Shown: positions 36,784 to 45,574, counted from the first letter of the stretch. The stretch is 64,000 bases of DNA from Aromatoleum toluclasticum ATCC 700605 (GCF_000378245.1 NZ_KB899494.1:248001-312000); one strand, 5' to 3'. The notes: a model not told the origin generated them from the letters alone. Made by a program: numbers and translations.

Positions 36784-37091
36784 CGTTGAAGTGTCCGTAA
36801 GTAAGCGATTACATCGAGAATTTCTTGATCCCTAAGGACGCCGTTGAATGATGGCATCATCATCTTGCCGCTCTTGATGCTGCCGAGCAACATCATGTCG
36901 GGCTGCATCAGGCGCTCGCCGCGGGAGAAATGCGGAGCGTTCGGTAGCGCGCTGTTTCCGCCGGGGCCGTGGCAGCCGATGCAGTACTGGTTATAGATGC
37001 GCTGACCTCCGACTACGTCTGCTGCGAATGCAGCTTGCGTGCAGAGCAGGCCCAGGACGAATGCGCCTGCCTGTTTGCGAAGAGGCATCAT
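36780..37091 (-). CDS. Monoheme cytochrome c
   Basis: 103 aa from the ATG at 37091, which overlaps the stop of the Sel1 gene. A signal peptide (about 1-23) precedes CIGCHGPGG (heme at 37-41). Candidate axial Met residues lie in GKMMMPSF. The C-terminal helix EILDVIAYLRTLQ is typical of class I cytochrome c. It probably shuttles electrons in the periplasm for the propeller operon. Confidence 0.9.
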   Translation of the reverse strand: MMPLRKQAGAFVLGLLCTQAAFAADVVGGQRIYNQYCIGCHGPGGNSALPNAPHFSRGERLMQPDMMLLGSIKSGKMMMPSFNGVLRDQEILDVIAYLRTLQR

Positions 37092-37741
37092 TTCTTCGCG
37101 CCCTTCTTCGAGGTGCCGAGAAGGCCGGCAAGACGGCTGTCCCACTGATCGGCTTTGGCCGCATCGGCCGTGAATCCGTACTTGCCGCCGCGGTAACCCT
37201 CCGCAACCGCCTTGATCGCATCGAGTTCCCCAAGCTCGGCTGCCTTGAGCAGAAACTCGCTTGCTTCCTGCGCATCGGAATTTTCGGCGTTCAGGCGCTT
37301 GTCGCCGCGGACGAAGGCGAGCGCGATCGTCACGATCGCAAGCTGGTGTCCCTTCGACGCGGCAGCCCGCATCAACCTTCCCGTCTCGACGTCGCTGGGC
37401 GCCTTGGCTTCGCCGGTGAAGTACATCTTTGCCAGTCCGTACTCGCCATCCATGTTCCCCTGTGCCGCGGCTTTCTGAAGATACGGGACGGCTTCTTCAT
37501 CGAGTTCCGCGCTGTCGAGGATGGATCCGTACAGTGCCTGGGCTCCGGCGTGTCCGGTATCGGCTGCCCTCTTCAATGGCGCCATCGCGCCGACCACATC
37601 GTTGACGCGATAGGCTTCGCGTCCGCGTTGGTAGTCCGCTTCCGCATCGGCGAACGCAACCGGCGCCGTGGTGAGCAGGGCCAGTATGATAAGAGCGTGG
37701 CTGAAAGCGGGAACGAACTTCTCAGTTCCGGGAAGCTTCAT
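37088..37741 (-). CDS. Secreted Sel1-repeat protein
   Basis: 217 aa from the ATG at 37741 with a signal peptide (about 1-31). Sel1/TPR-like repeats include PLKRAADTGHAGAQALYGSIL, PYLQKAAAQGNMDGEYGLAKMYF and LMRAAASKGHQLAIVTIALAF. Such solenoids mediate protein-protein contacts. It starts 1 base after the response regulator stop and overlaps the cytochrome gene. A second Sel1 protein lies at 41019. Confidence 0.82.
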   Translation of the reverse strand: MKLPGTEKFVPAFSHALIILALLTTAPVAFADAEADYQRGREAYRVNDVVGAMAPLKRAADTGHAGAQALYGSILDSAELDEEAVPYLQKAAAQGNMDGEYGLAKMYFTGEAKAPSDVETGRLMRAAASKGHQLAIVTIALAFVRGDKRLNAENSDAQEASEFLLKAAELGELDAIKAVAEGYRGGKYGFTADAAKADQWDSRLAGLLGTSKKGAKK

Positions 37742-37742
37742 T

Positions 37743-39167
37743 CTAGAATCCTTGTTCGAAGTTGGGGTCGCGTGTGGAGGGAGGATTGCCGGAATCGCTC
37801 CTGTGAATGCCGAACGCTTCGAATTCGTCGAGTTTCCGGTACAGGCTCGACAGGCCGATCCCCAGCTTCTGGGCTGCCGTGCGCCTGTCTCCGCCCGTCT
37901 CATCGAGCATCCGGTGAATCACGCTCGCCTCGAACTCGCGCAATTGATCGCGCAAGCTCCGCTGGGAAGCAATGGATGTGCCATGAGCCTGGATGCGGGA
38001 GCCGGTGCGGGCGATCTCGGGTGGCAGGTCGTCCAGGGTGATGCAACTGTCCTCGGCAAGTATGCACGCGCGGTTGATGACGTTTTCCATCTGGCGCACG
38101 TTGCCGGGCCATGGGTAGCCCACAAGGAGCCGTTCGACGTCGTCCGAGACCGTCATGCACGATGCCGCGTTGCGCTGATCGCGCGCGCGGTCGAGAATGA
38201 AGCGGATGAGACTGCGGATGTCTTCCTTGCGCTCGCGTAGCGGCGGTATGTGGATGTGGAACATGCTGAGGCGGAAAAACAGGTCCTCGCGGAAAGTGCC
38301 CTCCTTGACCATCTGGCTGAGGTCGCGGTTGGTCGCGGCAACGATCCGGCAGTCGACACGGCGCGACTGTTCACTGCCGACTGCACGAATTTCCTTTTCC
38401 TCGATGGCATGCAGGAGCTTGGTCTGCATCAGCATCGGTAGTTCGCCGACTTCGTCGAGGAACAGGGTGCCGAGGTCCGCCTGCAGGAACAGGCCCTTGC
38501 GGGCCTTGTCCGCGCCCGTGAACGCGCCTTTGGTGTGGCCGAAGAACTCGGCCTCCATGAGCGTTTCGGGAATCGCGCTGCAGTTGACCGGCAGGAACAG
38601 ATGCTCGCTGCGCCGGCTCTGGTCGTGGATCAGGCGTGCAAGCACGCCCTTGCCGGTGCCGGATTCGCCGGTGATCAGTACGGTGCTGTCCGTGGGGGCC
38701 ACCTTCCCCGCGAGGCGCTCAACCGCAGCCATCGACGGTGAGGTAAAACGGAACTTGTCGGAGTCCACCTTGGCGAATTTGCGCAGGACGCGGTTTTCCT
38801 CGCGCAGCCCGCGCAGGGCGGCAATCTGCTGCACCCGGTGCAGCATTTCCTCGACGTTGAACGGCTTGGTGACATAGTCCGAGGCGCCCAGGCGCAGCGC
38901 TTCGACCGCCGACTCCATCGAGGCGAACGCCGTGACCATGATGAAGTTGGTTTCGACGCCGGACTCCTTGATCGATCGCATGAGATCGACTCCGTTGCCG
39001 TCCGGCATCTTGATGTCGCAAAGCGCGAGGTCGACGTCTCCGCGGACCAGTTTCGATGCGGCTTCAGTACAGTTGCGCGCCTCGTCGACGGAGTAGCCTG
39101 CCTGCCGGCAGGCGTCCGCGAGAATTTCCCGGACTGCGCGTTCGTCGTCGATGACCAGTATGTGCAT
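37743..39167 (-). CDS. NtrC-family sigma-54-dependent response regulator
   Basis: 474 aa. The receiver domain has VIDDER, phosphoacceptor Asp51 (CDIKMP) and Lys101 (YVTKPF). The AAA+ domain has Walker A GESGTGKG at 167-174 and the sigma-54 contact loop GAFTGA at 214-219. A Fis-type helix-turn-helix closes the protein (GGDRRTAAQKLGIGLSSLYRKLDEF). All parts for activating sigma-54 promoters look intact. The kinase gene is 39 bases upstream. Sigma-54-like promoters and a shared palindrome in this window make it the likely activator of the cytochrome cluster. Confidence 0.93.
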   Translation of the reverse strand: MHILVIDDERAVREILADACRQAGYSVDEARNCTEAASKLVRGDVDLALCDIKMPDGNGVDLMRSIKESGVETNFIMVTAFASMESAVEALRLGASDYVTKPFNVEEMLHRVQQIAALRGLREENRVLRKFAKVDSDKFRFTSPSMAAVERLAGKVAPTDSTVLITGESGTGKGVLARLIHDQSRRSEHLFLPVNCSAIPETLMEAEFFGHTKGAFTGADKARKGLFLQADLGTLFLDEVGELPMLMQTKLLHAIEEKEIRAVGSEQSRRVDCRIVAATNRDLSQMVKEGTFREDLFFRLSMFHIHIPPLRERKEDIRSLIRFILDRARDQRNAASCMTVSDDVERLLVGYPWPGNVRQMENVINRACILAEDSCITLDDLPPEIARTGSRIQAHGTSIASQRSLRDQLREFEASVIHRMLDETGGDRRTAAQKLGIGLSSLYRKLDEFEAFGIHRSDSGNPPSTRDPNFEQGF

Positions 39168-39206
39168 CGAATTCCCTTGTGGTGTGGATGCTGCCCAGTT
39201 CAGTTG

Positions 39207-40757
39207 TCAGGCTACCCGTTCCGGCGGGCGCAGGGGCAGGCGTATGCGTGCCGTCGCGCCCTTGCCGGGTTCGGATTCAAGCGTCAGGGTGCCTCCTGCG
39301 TCCTCGATCAGCTCGCGGCTGAGGGCGAGTCCGAGGCCGGTTCCCTTGCCGGCCGGCTTTGTCGTGAAGTATTCGTCGAACACCCTCCCGAGCGTGCCGG
39401 CGTCGATGCCGGCGCCGTTGTCCACGATCTCGACCAGCGCATCGTGCTCGAACGCCTGAGTACGCACGAGAATCCGGGCGGGATGTTCGGCAGGCATTTC
39501 CTCGAGGGCGTCGGCGGCGTTGAACAGGAGATTCATCAGGACCTGCGTCAGGTGATCGCCGATTGCCCGTATGGCCGGCATTTCACTGTCGAGTTCGGTC
39601 GTCATGGCGATGCGCCGGAAGCGCCGGTCGTAGCTGACGAACGCGCAGGTATTGCTCACGAGTTCGTTCAGGCTCAGCAGTTCCGGGCGCTGGGGCTGCG
39701 GTCGCGTGAAGTCGGCGATCTGCCGCGTGATTGCAGAAATGCGCTTCGCCTGTTCGAGGATCAGTCCGGGATGGCACGACACGCCATGATTGGGGCACTG
39801 TCGGGACTGCTGCACCTGGTTCATCGCGCTTGCGACCCCCGTGATCGCCGCAATGGGATTGTTGATCTCGTGTGCGAGTTGCGCCGCGAGCGAGCCGACG
39901 GCCACCATCTTCTCGCGATGGAACTGTTCGAGCCGCGCGCGTTCGATGTGGCGTTCACGTTCGCGCAGATCCTGCTGCATACGGTTGACCGCGTGCATCA
40001 GCGTTCCCAGTTCGTCATTGCGTGTAACGGGCAGGGCCGCATCGCGATTCCCATTCACGATTCCGTGTGCATGTGCCTCGAGTTTGCGGATGTCCCACGT
40101 CAGACGGCTGAAGAATATGGCGGTAACCGCGCCCAGCAGGATCAATCCGATCACGAGCATGGCCAAGCTGCTCAGTGTAATTCGATCGTAATTTTCCCGG
40201 TACTGGTCGAGGAGCTTCAGCCGGTGCGCATGCGCATTCTTTGTAACGCCGTCGAGTTCGATGATCAATTCGTTCAGGGTTGCGCGCGCAACCCCCAGGG
40301 TGCTGAGCGTCGGCGACTGCGCCAGGTCGCGCACCAGCGCGTGCAGCTTCCCGGCAAGCATCAGCACCGTCGGGTGGCGGTCCTGTATCGCTTCGAGCAG
40401 GGACAGGCTGGCTTCGACCTCGATCATCGAACGGATTGCCGACGTCGCCAGGTCGTCGTCCGAGAAGGACATGTTCACGGCGAACAGCGTGCGCGCCATG
40501 GAGGTGTTGATCTCGAGGAGCTGTGCTTCGGTACGATGGGCTATCTCGAGCTCGTCGACCACGCGCAGGAGGCCTTGGCGCTGCGTTTCGGTGGTTACGC
40601 CGATCAGCAGCGAGTACGCGACCATGAGGATGAAGGCGATGATGCCCTTTGCCCTGAGCGACAGCGAGCGCGGCTGCCGCCCGAGGTGATCCTGCGGTCG
40701 TGTGTCGTCGTCGGGCATCTCGAAGAGACCGTCGGCGGTGCTGAAGGTCGTGTTCAT
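39207..40757 (-). CDS. Membrane sensor histidine kinase of the sigma-54 system
   Basis: 516 aa. Two membrane helices (about 36-54 and 195-215) bound a periplasmic helical sensor of about 140 residues. HAMP, HisKA with His296 (LAHEINNP) and HATPase_c (N-box NLLFNAADAL, GTGLGLALSRELIEDAGG) follow. A Cys/His insertion CPNHGVSCH at 321-329 sits just after the phosphoacceptor helix, in the hairpin turn, and might sense redox or bind a metal; that is inference. It begins a minus-strand operon with the response regulator, Sel1, cytochrome c and two propeller genes. Confidence 0.9.
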   Translation of the reverse strand: MNTTFSTADGLFEMPDDDTRPQDHLGRQPRSLSLRAKGIIAFILMVAYSLLIGVTTETQRQGLLRVVDELEIAHRTEAQLLEINTSMARTLFAVNMSFSDDDLATSAIRSMIEVEASLSLLEAIQDRHPTVLMLAGKLHALVRDLAQSPTLSTLGVARATLNELIIELDGVTKNAHAHRLKLLDQYRENYDRITLSSLAMLVIGLILLGAVTAIFFSRLTWDIRKLEAHAHGIVNGNRDAALPVTRNDELGTLMHAVNRMQQDLRERERHIERARLEQFHREKMVAVGSLAAQLAHEINNPIAAITGVASAMNQVQQSRQCPNHGVSCHPGLILEQAKRISAITRQIADFTRPQPQRPELLSLNELVSNTCAFVSYDRRFRRIAMTTELDSEMPAIRAIGDHLTQVLMNLLFNAADALEEMPAEHPARILVRTQAFEHDALVEIVDNGAGIDAGTLGRVFDEYFTTKPAGKGTGLGLALSRELIEDAGGTLTLESEPGKGATARIRLPLRPPERVA

Positions 40758-41018
40758 CTCATTTCTCAGGGCGCGTACCGCTTCCGTCGGAACTGTCGGG
40801 CTACACTAGACGCGCACGCACGCATTTTCTCAGATGGCGCGCTTGCCCGCACGATGGCGCCACGCGGGGGAGAAAAAGATAAGAACACAGTACCGGCGAT
40901 ACGTTCGCAATCACGTGGGACGGTACGGTTATTGCGTGCGGGTTCGGCAATACGCCGGGAGTGTTTGCTGTCGCTGCTCCCGGACACAGAACTGACTTGA
41001 TAGGGAGAGGGTTTTTTC
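40758..41018. other. Divergent control region
   Basis: This 261-bp region separates the sensor kinase gene from the Sel1-led plus-strand operon. It contains the sigma-54-like element at 40921. A CCGGGAG/CTCCCGG hairpin (about 40955-40985) lies in the 5' leader of the Sel1 gene. No ORF is convincing. Confidence 0.5.
40921..40935 (+). promoter_or_regulatory. Candidate sigma-54 promoter of the Sel1/multicopper oxidase operon
   Basis: CGGTACGGTTATTGC matches TGGCACG-N4-TTGC at all but two informative positions, with exact GG-GC spacing. Transcription would begin near 40947, about 70 bases before the gene at 41019. No TTCC/GGAA palindrome was seen upstream here. Confidence 0.5.
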
Positions 41019-41546
41019 ATGTTGCGTCGTCTTTCCTTTTGCATGTTGTTGCTGACCGGAGCCGTGCATGCCGCCCCCATCGACGATGCGCTTCGCCAAT
41101 ACGATGGCGGCCAGTACGAGGTTGCCGCCAAACAGTTCGCACCACTCGCCGAGGGCGGGAATGCCGTAGCCCAGGAAAGACTCGCGATCATGTACTTCTA
41201 CGGACGCGGCGTGCCGGAGGACGAGGACAAGGCGTTGCAGTGGGCTCGACGCAGCGCGGATCAGGGCAATCTCGATGCAATGTACTTCATCGGCAATATG
41301 TACGTGTTCGGTGACAGGCTCCCCAAGTCCGTGCAGGATCCCGACCAGGAGGCGGCGCGCTGGTATTTCGAAGCCGCACGCAAGGGGCATGCCGAAGCGG
41401 AGTACGGTCTGGGACTGCTGTTCCTGGCAGGCAAGGGTGTCGTTCAGGACCAGGAGGAGGCGATGCGCTGGATTCGCTCGGCAGCCGACCATGGTCACGC
41501 CGGCGCGCGGTCCTTCCTCGGCGGACCGACGGGGGCGGGGCACTGA
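41019..41546 (+). CDS. Secreted Sel1-repeat protein
   Basis: 175 aa with a signal peptide (about 1-19) and a strong AGGGAGAGGG site before the ATG. Three to four Sel1 repeats run through the protein (AQERLAIMYFYGRGVPEDEDKALQWARRSADQGNLDAMY, AEYGLGLLFLAGKGVVQDQEEAMRWIRSAADHGH). It probably acts as a periplasmic scaffold. It leads a four-gene plus-strand set ending in a multicopper oxidase. Confidence 0.85.
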   Translation: MLRRLSFCMLLLTGAVHAAPIDDALRQYDGGQYEVAAKQFAPLAEGGNAVAQERLAIMYFYGRGVPEDEDKALQWARRSADQGNLDAMYFIGNMYVFGDRLPKSVQDPDQEAARWYFEAARKGHAEAEYGLGLLFLAGKGVVQDQEEAMRWIRSAADHGHAGARSFLGGPTGAGH

Positions 41547-41638
41547 GCGTGCCCCAGGCAACGCACATCGCGAGTGGTGTCGGTATCTGAAGCAGCCGCG
41601 CTCCGATTGGTTTCATCGCGCATGAACCGGAGAAGTCG

Positions 41639-42514
41639 ATGAGATTGCGCTGGATGACGGGTGTCGTTGCCGCAGTGTTTGCCGTGACGGTGGCGGCGCA
41701 GGCGCCAGCCGACGGAAGTGATCAGAAGCGGCGCCTGATCGAGCAGAAGATTCGTCTGGTCGAGACGCTGATCAACTCTCCGGCGGCCAGAGGCGCGGCG
41801 GAGGGGCGCGAGGCGGAATCCCGGTCGCTCATCGAACAGGGTAAGCGCGCAATCGACGACGCTCGCAAGGCACTTGCCGACGCGCGTTTCGATGAGGCCG
41901 CAAAGCTGGCGGACGACGCCTTGCGGTCCGTGTCGAGCGCATCGCGCCGGATGTCACCCGGCGACGGGGCCCTGCCCGAGAGTGCGCAGCGCAAGAACCT
42001 GCAGGATCTCGACGACCAGGTCGGGATGTACAGGAGCTCGATCGAGGAGTTGTCCAGGGATCCCCAGAAAGGCGCCGCGGCCAAGGCATTGCTCGGGCGC
42101 GTCGATGGCCTGGCGGCCGAATCGAGGCAACTTGCCGAGGCGGGGCGCGTCGGCGAGGCCGGCAAGAAGATGGCCGAAGCCTACAAGCTTGCCGTCGAGG
42201 AATTGTCGCGTCTGCGGGCCGGCCAGGAGGTTTTGCTGTCGCTGAAGTTCGACACGCCTGCGGACGAGTACGCATACGAGAAGAAACGCTTTGCGAGCAA
42301 CGAGATCATGGTCGACATGATGGTTGCGGAAGGGCGGGCTGCCGGCGACAAGCGGCGTCTGGTCGAAGGCTTCGTAGAGGAAGGGCGCAGGCTCGGCGCA
42401 CACGCCGACGAGCAGGCTAAGGCAGGTCAGCACGCGGAGGGGGTCAAGCTCATGGAGCAGGCCTCCGCCCAGCTGATTCGAGCCTTGCAGTCGATGGGCG
42501 TACCGGTGTTCTGA
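41639..42514 (+). CDS. Helical periplasmic protein, unrecognised family
   Basis: 291 aa, signal peptide about 1-20. The mature part is almost wholly alpha-helical and charged, with coiled-coil-like stretches (RRLIEQKIRLVETLI, KALADARFDEAAKLADDALRSV). I do not recognise the family. It shares a pattern with the protein at 46571: L-x-F-x-x-x-x-x-E-Y-x-Y-E followed by a final GVKLMEQASAQLIRALQSMG. Both lie in cytochrome gene groups, so an assembly or scaffold role in the periplasm is possible. Confidence 0.6.
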   Translation: MRLRWMTGVVAAVFAVTVAAQAPADGSDQKRRLIEQKIRLVETLINSPAARGAAEGREAESRSLIEQGKRAIDDARKALADARFDEAAKLADDALRSVSSASRRMSPGDGALPESAQRKNLQDLDDQVGMYRSSIEELSRDPQKGAAAKALLGRVDGLAAESRQLAEAGRVGEAGKKMAEAYKLAVEELSRLRAGQEVLLSLKFDTPADEYAYEKKRFASNEIMVDMMVAEGRAAGDKRRLVEGFVEEGRRLGAHADEQAKAGQHAEGVKLMEQASAQLIRALQSMGVPVF

Positions 42515-42529
42515 CGCGAGGAGCGCTCA

Positions 42530-43309
42530 ATGATGCGGAAGCTGTTCGTTCTCCTCTGGGCAATGATGGCGACCGTGGCCGCGCACGCCGCTGCGCAGCC
42601 GGGCGTATCCCCCGGCGACATCAATGCCGCAGGCGAACTCCGGATGCTGTCGCAACGTCTGGCCAGGTCCTATGTGCAGCTGGGCCTCGAGGTGGTCCCC
42701 GCCGCTGCGCTGGAGCAGTTGCAGGATTCGATCGTGCGCTTCGAACGAAATCTCGAGCGCATGCAAGTGCTTGCGGCCGGCGTGCCACCGGCGGGGCCGT
42801 CGATCGAGCGCCTGAGAGGGGACTGGGCGGCGCTGCGCGCCGCGGTCGCCGAACCCGCCGACAGGACGCGCGCGCTGCTCGCGTCACGACGCAGCCTCGA
42901 TGTTCTCGAAAGCGCGGACCGGCTGGTCGTTACGCTGGAAGCCGCGGCCAATGGCGTCGGTGCACGCAGGATCAATCAGGCGGGAAGCCTGCGCATGCTC
43001 TCGCAGCGTGTCGTGAAGGCCTACATGCTGTACTCGTGGGGCGCCGATACGGCGGCAAGCCGCCGCGAGATGGAGTCCGCAGCCGACGAGTTCGGGCGCG
43101 GCCTGACTACCCTCGCGGCCTTGCCGGGCAACACCGCGGACATGCGTACCGAGCTCGCGGAAATCGCGCTGCAATGGGAGTGGTTGCGCACCGCATTGTC
43201 GGTCGAGGGGGCTGGGTCCTATCGCCTGATTGCTGCGGAAGCCGCAGACTCCATACTCGCGGCGACGGATCGTCTCGTTCGCCTGTATGAGCGCCCGGAA
43301 TCGCGCTGA
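42530..43309 (+). CDS. Secreted protein with two PilJ-type sensor domains
   Basis: 259 aa, signal peptide about 1-22. Two copies of the PilJ/NarX-type N-terminal domain occur, each opening with a P-box-like motif: INAAGELRMLSQRLARSY and INQAGSLRMLSQRVVKAY. In NarX the similar motif binds nitrate. Here there are no membrane helices after the signal and no output domain, so it looks like a free periplasmic ligand-binding protein. It lies 15 bases after the helical protein gene and 34 before the multicopper oxidase gene. Confidence 0.75.
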   Translation: MMRKLFVLLWAMMATVAAHAAAQPGVSPGDINAAGELRMLSQRLARSYVQLGLEVVPAAALEQLQDSIVRFERNLERMQVLAAGVPPAGPSIERLRGDWAALRAAVAEPADRTRALLASRRSLDVLESADRLVVTLEAAANGVGARRINQAGSLRMLSQRVVKAYMLYSWGADTAASRREMESAADEFGRGLTTLAALPGNTADMRTELAEIALQWEWLRTALSVEGAGSYRLIAAEAADSILAATDRLVRLYERPESR

Positions 43310-43343
43310 CCCGCACCTGATCAACTCGTTCGAGGGGGAGACG

Positions 43344-44765
43344 ATGGGTATTTCGCGCCGCCAATTCATCACGTCAGCCGCATCGTCGCTCGGCCTGATC
43401 GCACTTTCTCCCCGGCTTGGCAATGCCGCCGCTCAACGGGCCGCGATGTTGCGTGCGGCGCCGGTCGAACAGTCGATTCGCGCGGGGGCGCCGCGCACTA
43501 ATTTCTGGGGCTTCAATGGAAGCGTTCCGGGGCCGTTGCTGCGGTATCGCAAGGGCGAATCGGTCCGCCTGAGCTTCCAGAACGCACTGGACACGGAGTC
43601 CGCAGTGCATTGGCACGGGGTTCGTGTACCGAACGCCATGGATGGCGTTCCCTACGTCACCCAGAATCCGGTGAAGCCGGGCGAGGAATTCGTCTACGAG
43701 TTTCCGCTGCCGGATTCAGGCACCTTCTGGTACCACCCGCATCAATCGAGTTTCGAACAGGTGCCGCGCGGACTCTATGGTGCCCTGATCGTCGAGGAGG
43801 AGCGGCCGATCGAGGTCGACCGCGAACTCGTCTGGCTGCTGTCGGACGTGCGGATCGGCGACGATGGACTGCAGATCGAGGACTTCGGCCGCATCCTGGA
43901 CATCGCCAACGACGGGCGGATCGGCAACGAGGTCCTGCTCAACGGCAGCGCGGCCGGTGCAGGAAACGTCCTCGAGGTCAGAAGCGGCGAGCGCCTTCGC
44001 CTGCGGCTGATCAATGCGGCAGCAGCGAGGATCTTCCAGCTCGAATTGCACGGCCACGCGATGAACGTGATCGCCCACGACGGTCAGGCCGTCGAACCGC
44101 ATGTGGTCGAACGCCTGGTCCTTGGGCCGGGAATGAGGGCGGATCTGGTCGTCGATTGCATGCAGACCCCTGGAAGCCGCTTCCTCATGAACGACACCCA
44201 TCGCCGCAGCGCGGGACCGATCGCATCGCTGGTCTACGTCGATGCGCGCCCGCTGCGCCGCAAGCCGTTGGGAGCCCCGATGCGGCTGGCACCCAATCGC
44301 CTGGTGGAACCGGACCTGGCGAAGGCGACCGAGCACTACATCATGTTCCAGGGTGGAATGCGGGGTGCCCCGACTATGGGCATCGTCGACGGCAAGCCGG
44401 TCCGTTCGCATGAACTGATGGAGCGGCATGGTCTGGCGTGGACGATGAATTACACGGCCCAGCATGAACATGCGCTGACGCACGAGCCGTTCCTGCACCT
44501 TCGGCGGGGCGAGCATGTCGTTCTGCGCATGATCAACGAGACCGACTTCATTCACCCCATGCATCTGCACGGTCATTTCTTCCGCGTCCTTGCCGTCGAT
44601 GGTCGCAAGGAGGCCCGGCCGGTCTGGCGCGATACGGTCATCATGGGCCCCCGCCAGACCGTCGACGTCGCGTTCGTGGCCGACAATCCGGGCGACTGGA
44701 TGTACCACTGCCATATTCTCGATCATGCCGCGGGCGGCATGATGGGGACAATTCGCGTCGTGTAA
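43344..44765 (+). CDS. Tat-exported multicopper oxidase
   Basis: 473 aa from the ATG at 43344 after GGGGGAG. A twin-arginine signal (SRRQFITSAAS) starts the protein. All four copper-binding motifs are present: HWHG (89-92), HPH (131-133), HPMHLHGH (404-411) and HCHILDH with Met466 (455-466), so type 1, 2 and 3 copper sites should form. It resembles the SufI/CopA/bilirubin oxidase-like group and should oxidise a metal, organic or protein substrate with oxygen as acceptor. The substrate is unknown. An oxygen-using enzyme in an otherwise anaerobic-looking cluster is notable. Confidence 0.88.
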   Translation: MGISRRQFITSAASSLGLIALSPRLGNAAAQRAAMLRAAPVEQSIRAGAPRTNFWGFNGSVPGPLLRYRKGESVRLSFQNALDTESAVHWHGVRVPNAMDGVPYVTQNPVKPGEEFVYEFPLPDSGTFWYHPHQSSFEQVPRGLYGALIVEEERPIEVDRELVWLLSDVRIGDDGLQIEDFGRILDIANDGRIGNEVLLNGSAAGAGNVLEVRSGERLRLRLINAAAARIFQLELHGHAMNVIAHDGQAVEPHVVERLVLGPGMRADLVVDCMQTPGSRFLMNDTHRRSAGPIASLVYVDARPLRRKPLGAPMRLAPNRLVEPDLAKATEHYIMFQGGMRGAPTMGIVDGKPVRSHELMERHGLAWTMNYTAQHEHALTHEPFLHLRRGEHVVLRMINETDFIHPMHLHGHFFRVLAVDGRKEARPVWRDTVIMGPRQTVDVAFVADNPGDWMYHCHILDHAAGGMMGTIRVV

Positions 44766-44766
44766 G

Positions 44767-44786
44767 GCACGGGTGGCGGCCCGTGC
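44767..44786. terminator. Weak hairpin between convergent genes
   Basis: GCACGGG and CCCGTGC form a 7-bp stem just after the multicopper oxidase stop and before the convergent TlpA gene end. No T run follows, so it is only a possible terminator. Confidence 0.35.
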
Positions 44787-44796
44787 AGCGCGCCGG

Positions 44797-45387
44797 CTAG
44801 GGCTTGGTTGGCGTCTTCGCAGCAAAGCGGCCGCGCACTTCGCGTACCGTCGCGGGATCGGCCCAGTCCCGCTGTCCGAGATGACTGCCCAGGATGCGCC
44901 CGTCTGCTCCGACATACAGCGTCTGGGGGAGCGCAATGACCCCCAGTGCGGCCATGGCCTGGCTCGGTGAGTTTGCGATGCTCACCGGCAGGGTGATCCC
45001 GTACTTGAGTACGAATTCGCGCACGAGGTTGTGATCGCTATCGACGGACAGCGCGAGCACGCGAATGCCCTCGGGTGCGAGGAGCGCTTCGAGCCGCTGC
45101 AGCGAGGGCATTTCGGTGCGGCAGGGGGCGCACCACGTCGCCCACAGATTAAGCACGGCCGGACGGCCGTCGAGCCAATCCTGGCTACGAATTGCACCAC
45201 CTTCGAGACCGGTGAGTTGCAGCGCCGGCATTGATGCGGGTGTCTCCGCGGCTCTTGTCGGTGCCGCATGCGGAGTCAGGAGGGCAATGACGGCAAAGGT
45301 CGCGAAGATGCGGCGGGTGAGTGTGCGCCGCGTGGCTGCGACGGCGCTAAGCGGTGACGATCGGTGATCAGAATCTCGAGTCATCAT
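44797..45387 (-). CDS. TlpA/CcmG-like thioredoxin
   Basis: 196 aa from the ATG at 45387 (a second ATG follows directly). The signal sequence lies at about 24-46 (RRIFATFAVIALLTPHAAPTRAAE). The active site WCAPC is in the context VLNLWATWCAPCRTEMPSL. LGVIALPQTLYVGADG holds the cis-proline. It follows a second ccmC-ccmD pair and overlaps the ccmD-like gene by 20 bases, so it likely supplies reductant for heme attachment in this accessory set. Confidence 0.85.
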   Translation of the reverse strand: MMTRDSDHRSSPLSAVAATRRTLTRRIFATFAVIALLTPHAAPTRAAETPASMPALQLTGLEGGAIRSQDWLDGRPAVLNLWATWCAPCRTEMPSLQRLEALLAPEGIRVLALSVDSDHNLVREFVLKYGITLPVSIANSPSQAMAALGVIALPQTLYVGADGRILGSHLGQRDWADPATVREVRGRFAAKTPTKP

Positions 45388-45574
45388 TTCGCGGCTTCCT
45401 CTCCATTCTTGCAATTTTGGCATAGCGGCCAAGATGCTCGAGGATGGAACGGCGCGTCAATGCAAGGACGGCAATTTCCGTGAAGATGACAACGATCGCA
45501 ACGAGGTAGGCGCTCCAGACGTAGAGGCCGTCGCCGCCCATCGCCCAGAATTCGCTCCAGCTGCCCCAGTTCAT
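45368..45574 (-). CDS. Second CcmD-like protein
   Basis: 68 aa from the ATG at 45574, overlapping the stop of the ccmC-like gene. MNWGSWSEFWAMGGDGLYVWSAYL is strikingly close in layout to CcmD at 29090 ([23 protein letters not shown]). One membrane helix and a basic tail follow. It forms a partial second System I set with the neighbouring CcmC and thioredoxin. Confidence 0.82.
   Translation of the reverse strand: MNWGSWSEFWAMGGDGLYVWSAYLVAIVVIFTEIAVLALTRRSILEHLGRYAKIARMERKPRNDDSRF

Noticed and set aside
34684-36789. 701-residue open frame on the plus strand
   Set aside because: It is antisense to the two propeller genes, whose repeat patterns are clear. It has no domain features of its own.
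37705-37735. TTCCGGGAA sequence as a fifth activator palindrome
   Set aside because: Its half-sites are too close together to match the 16-bp form, and it lies inside the Sel1 coding sequence.
38838-41000. 720-residue open frame on the plus strand
   Set aside because: It runs antisense to the response regulator and kinase genes and carries no recognisable motif.
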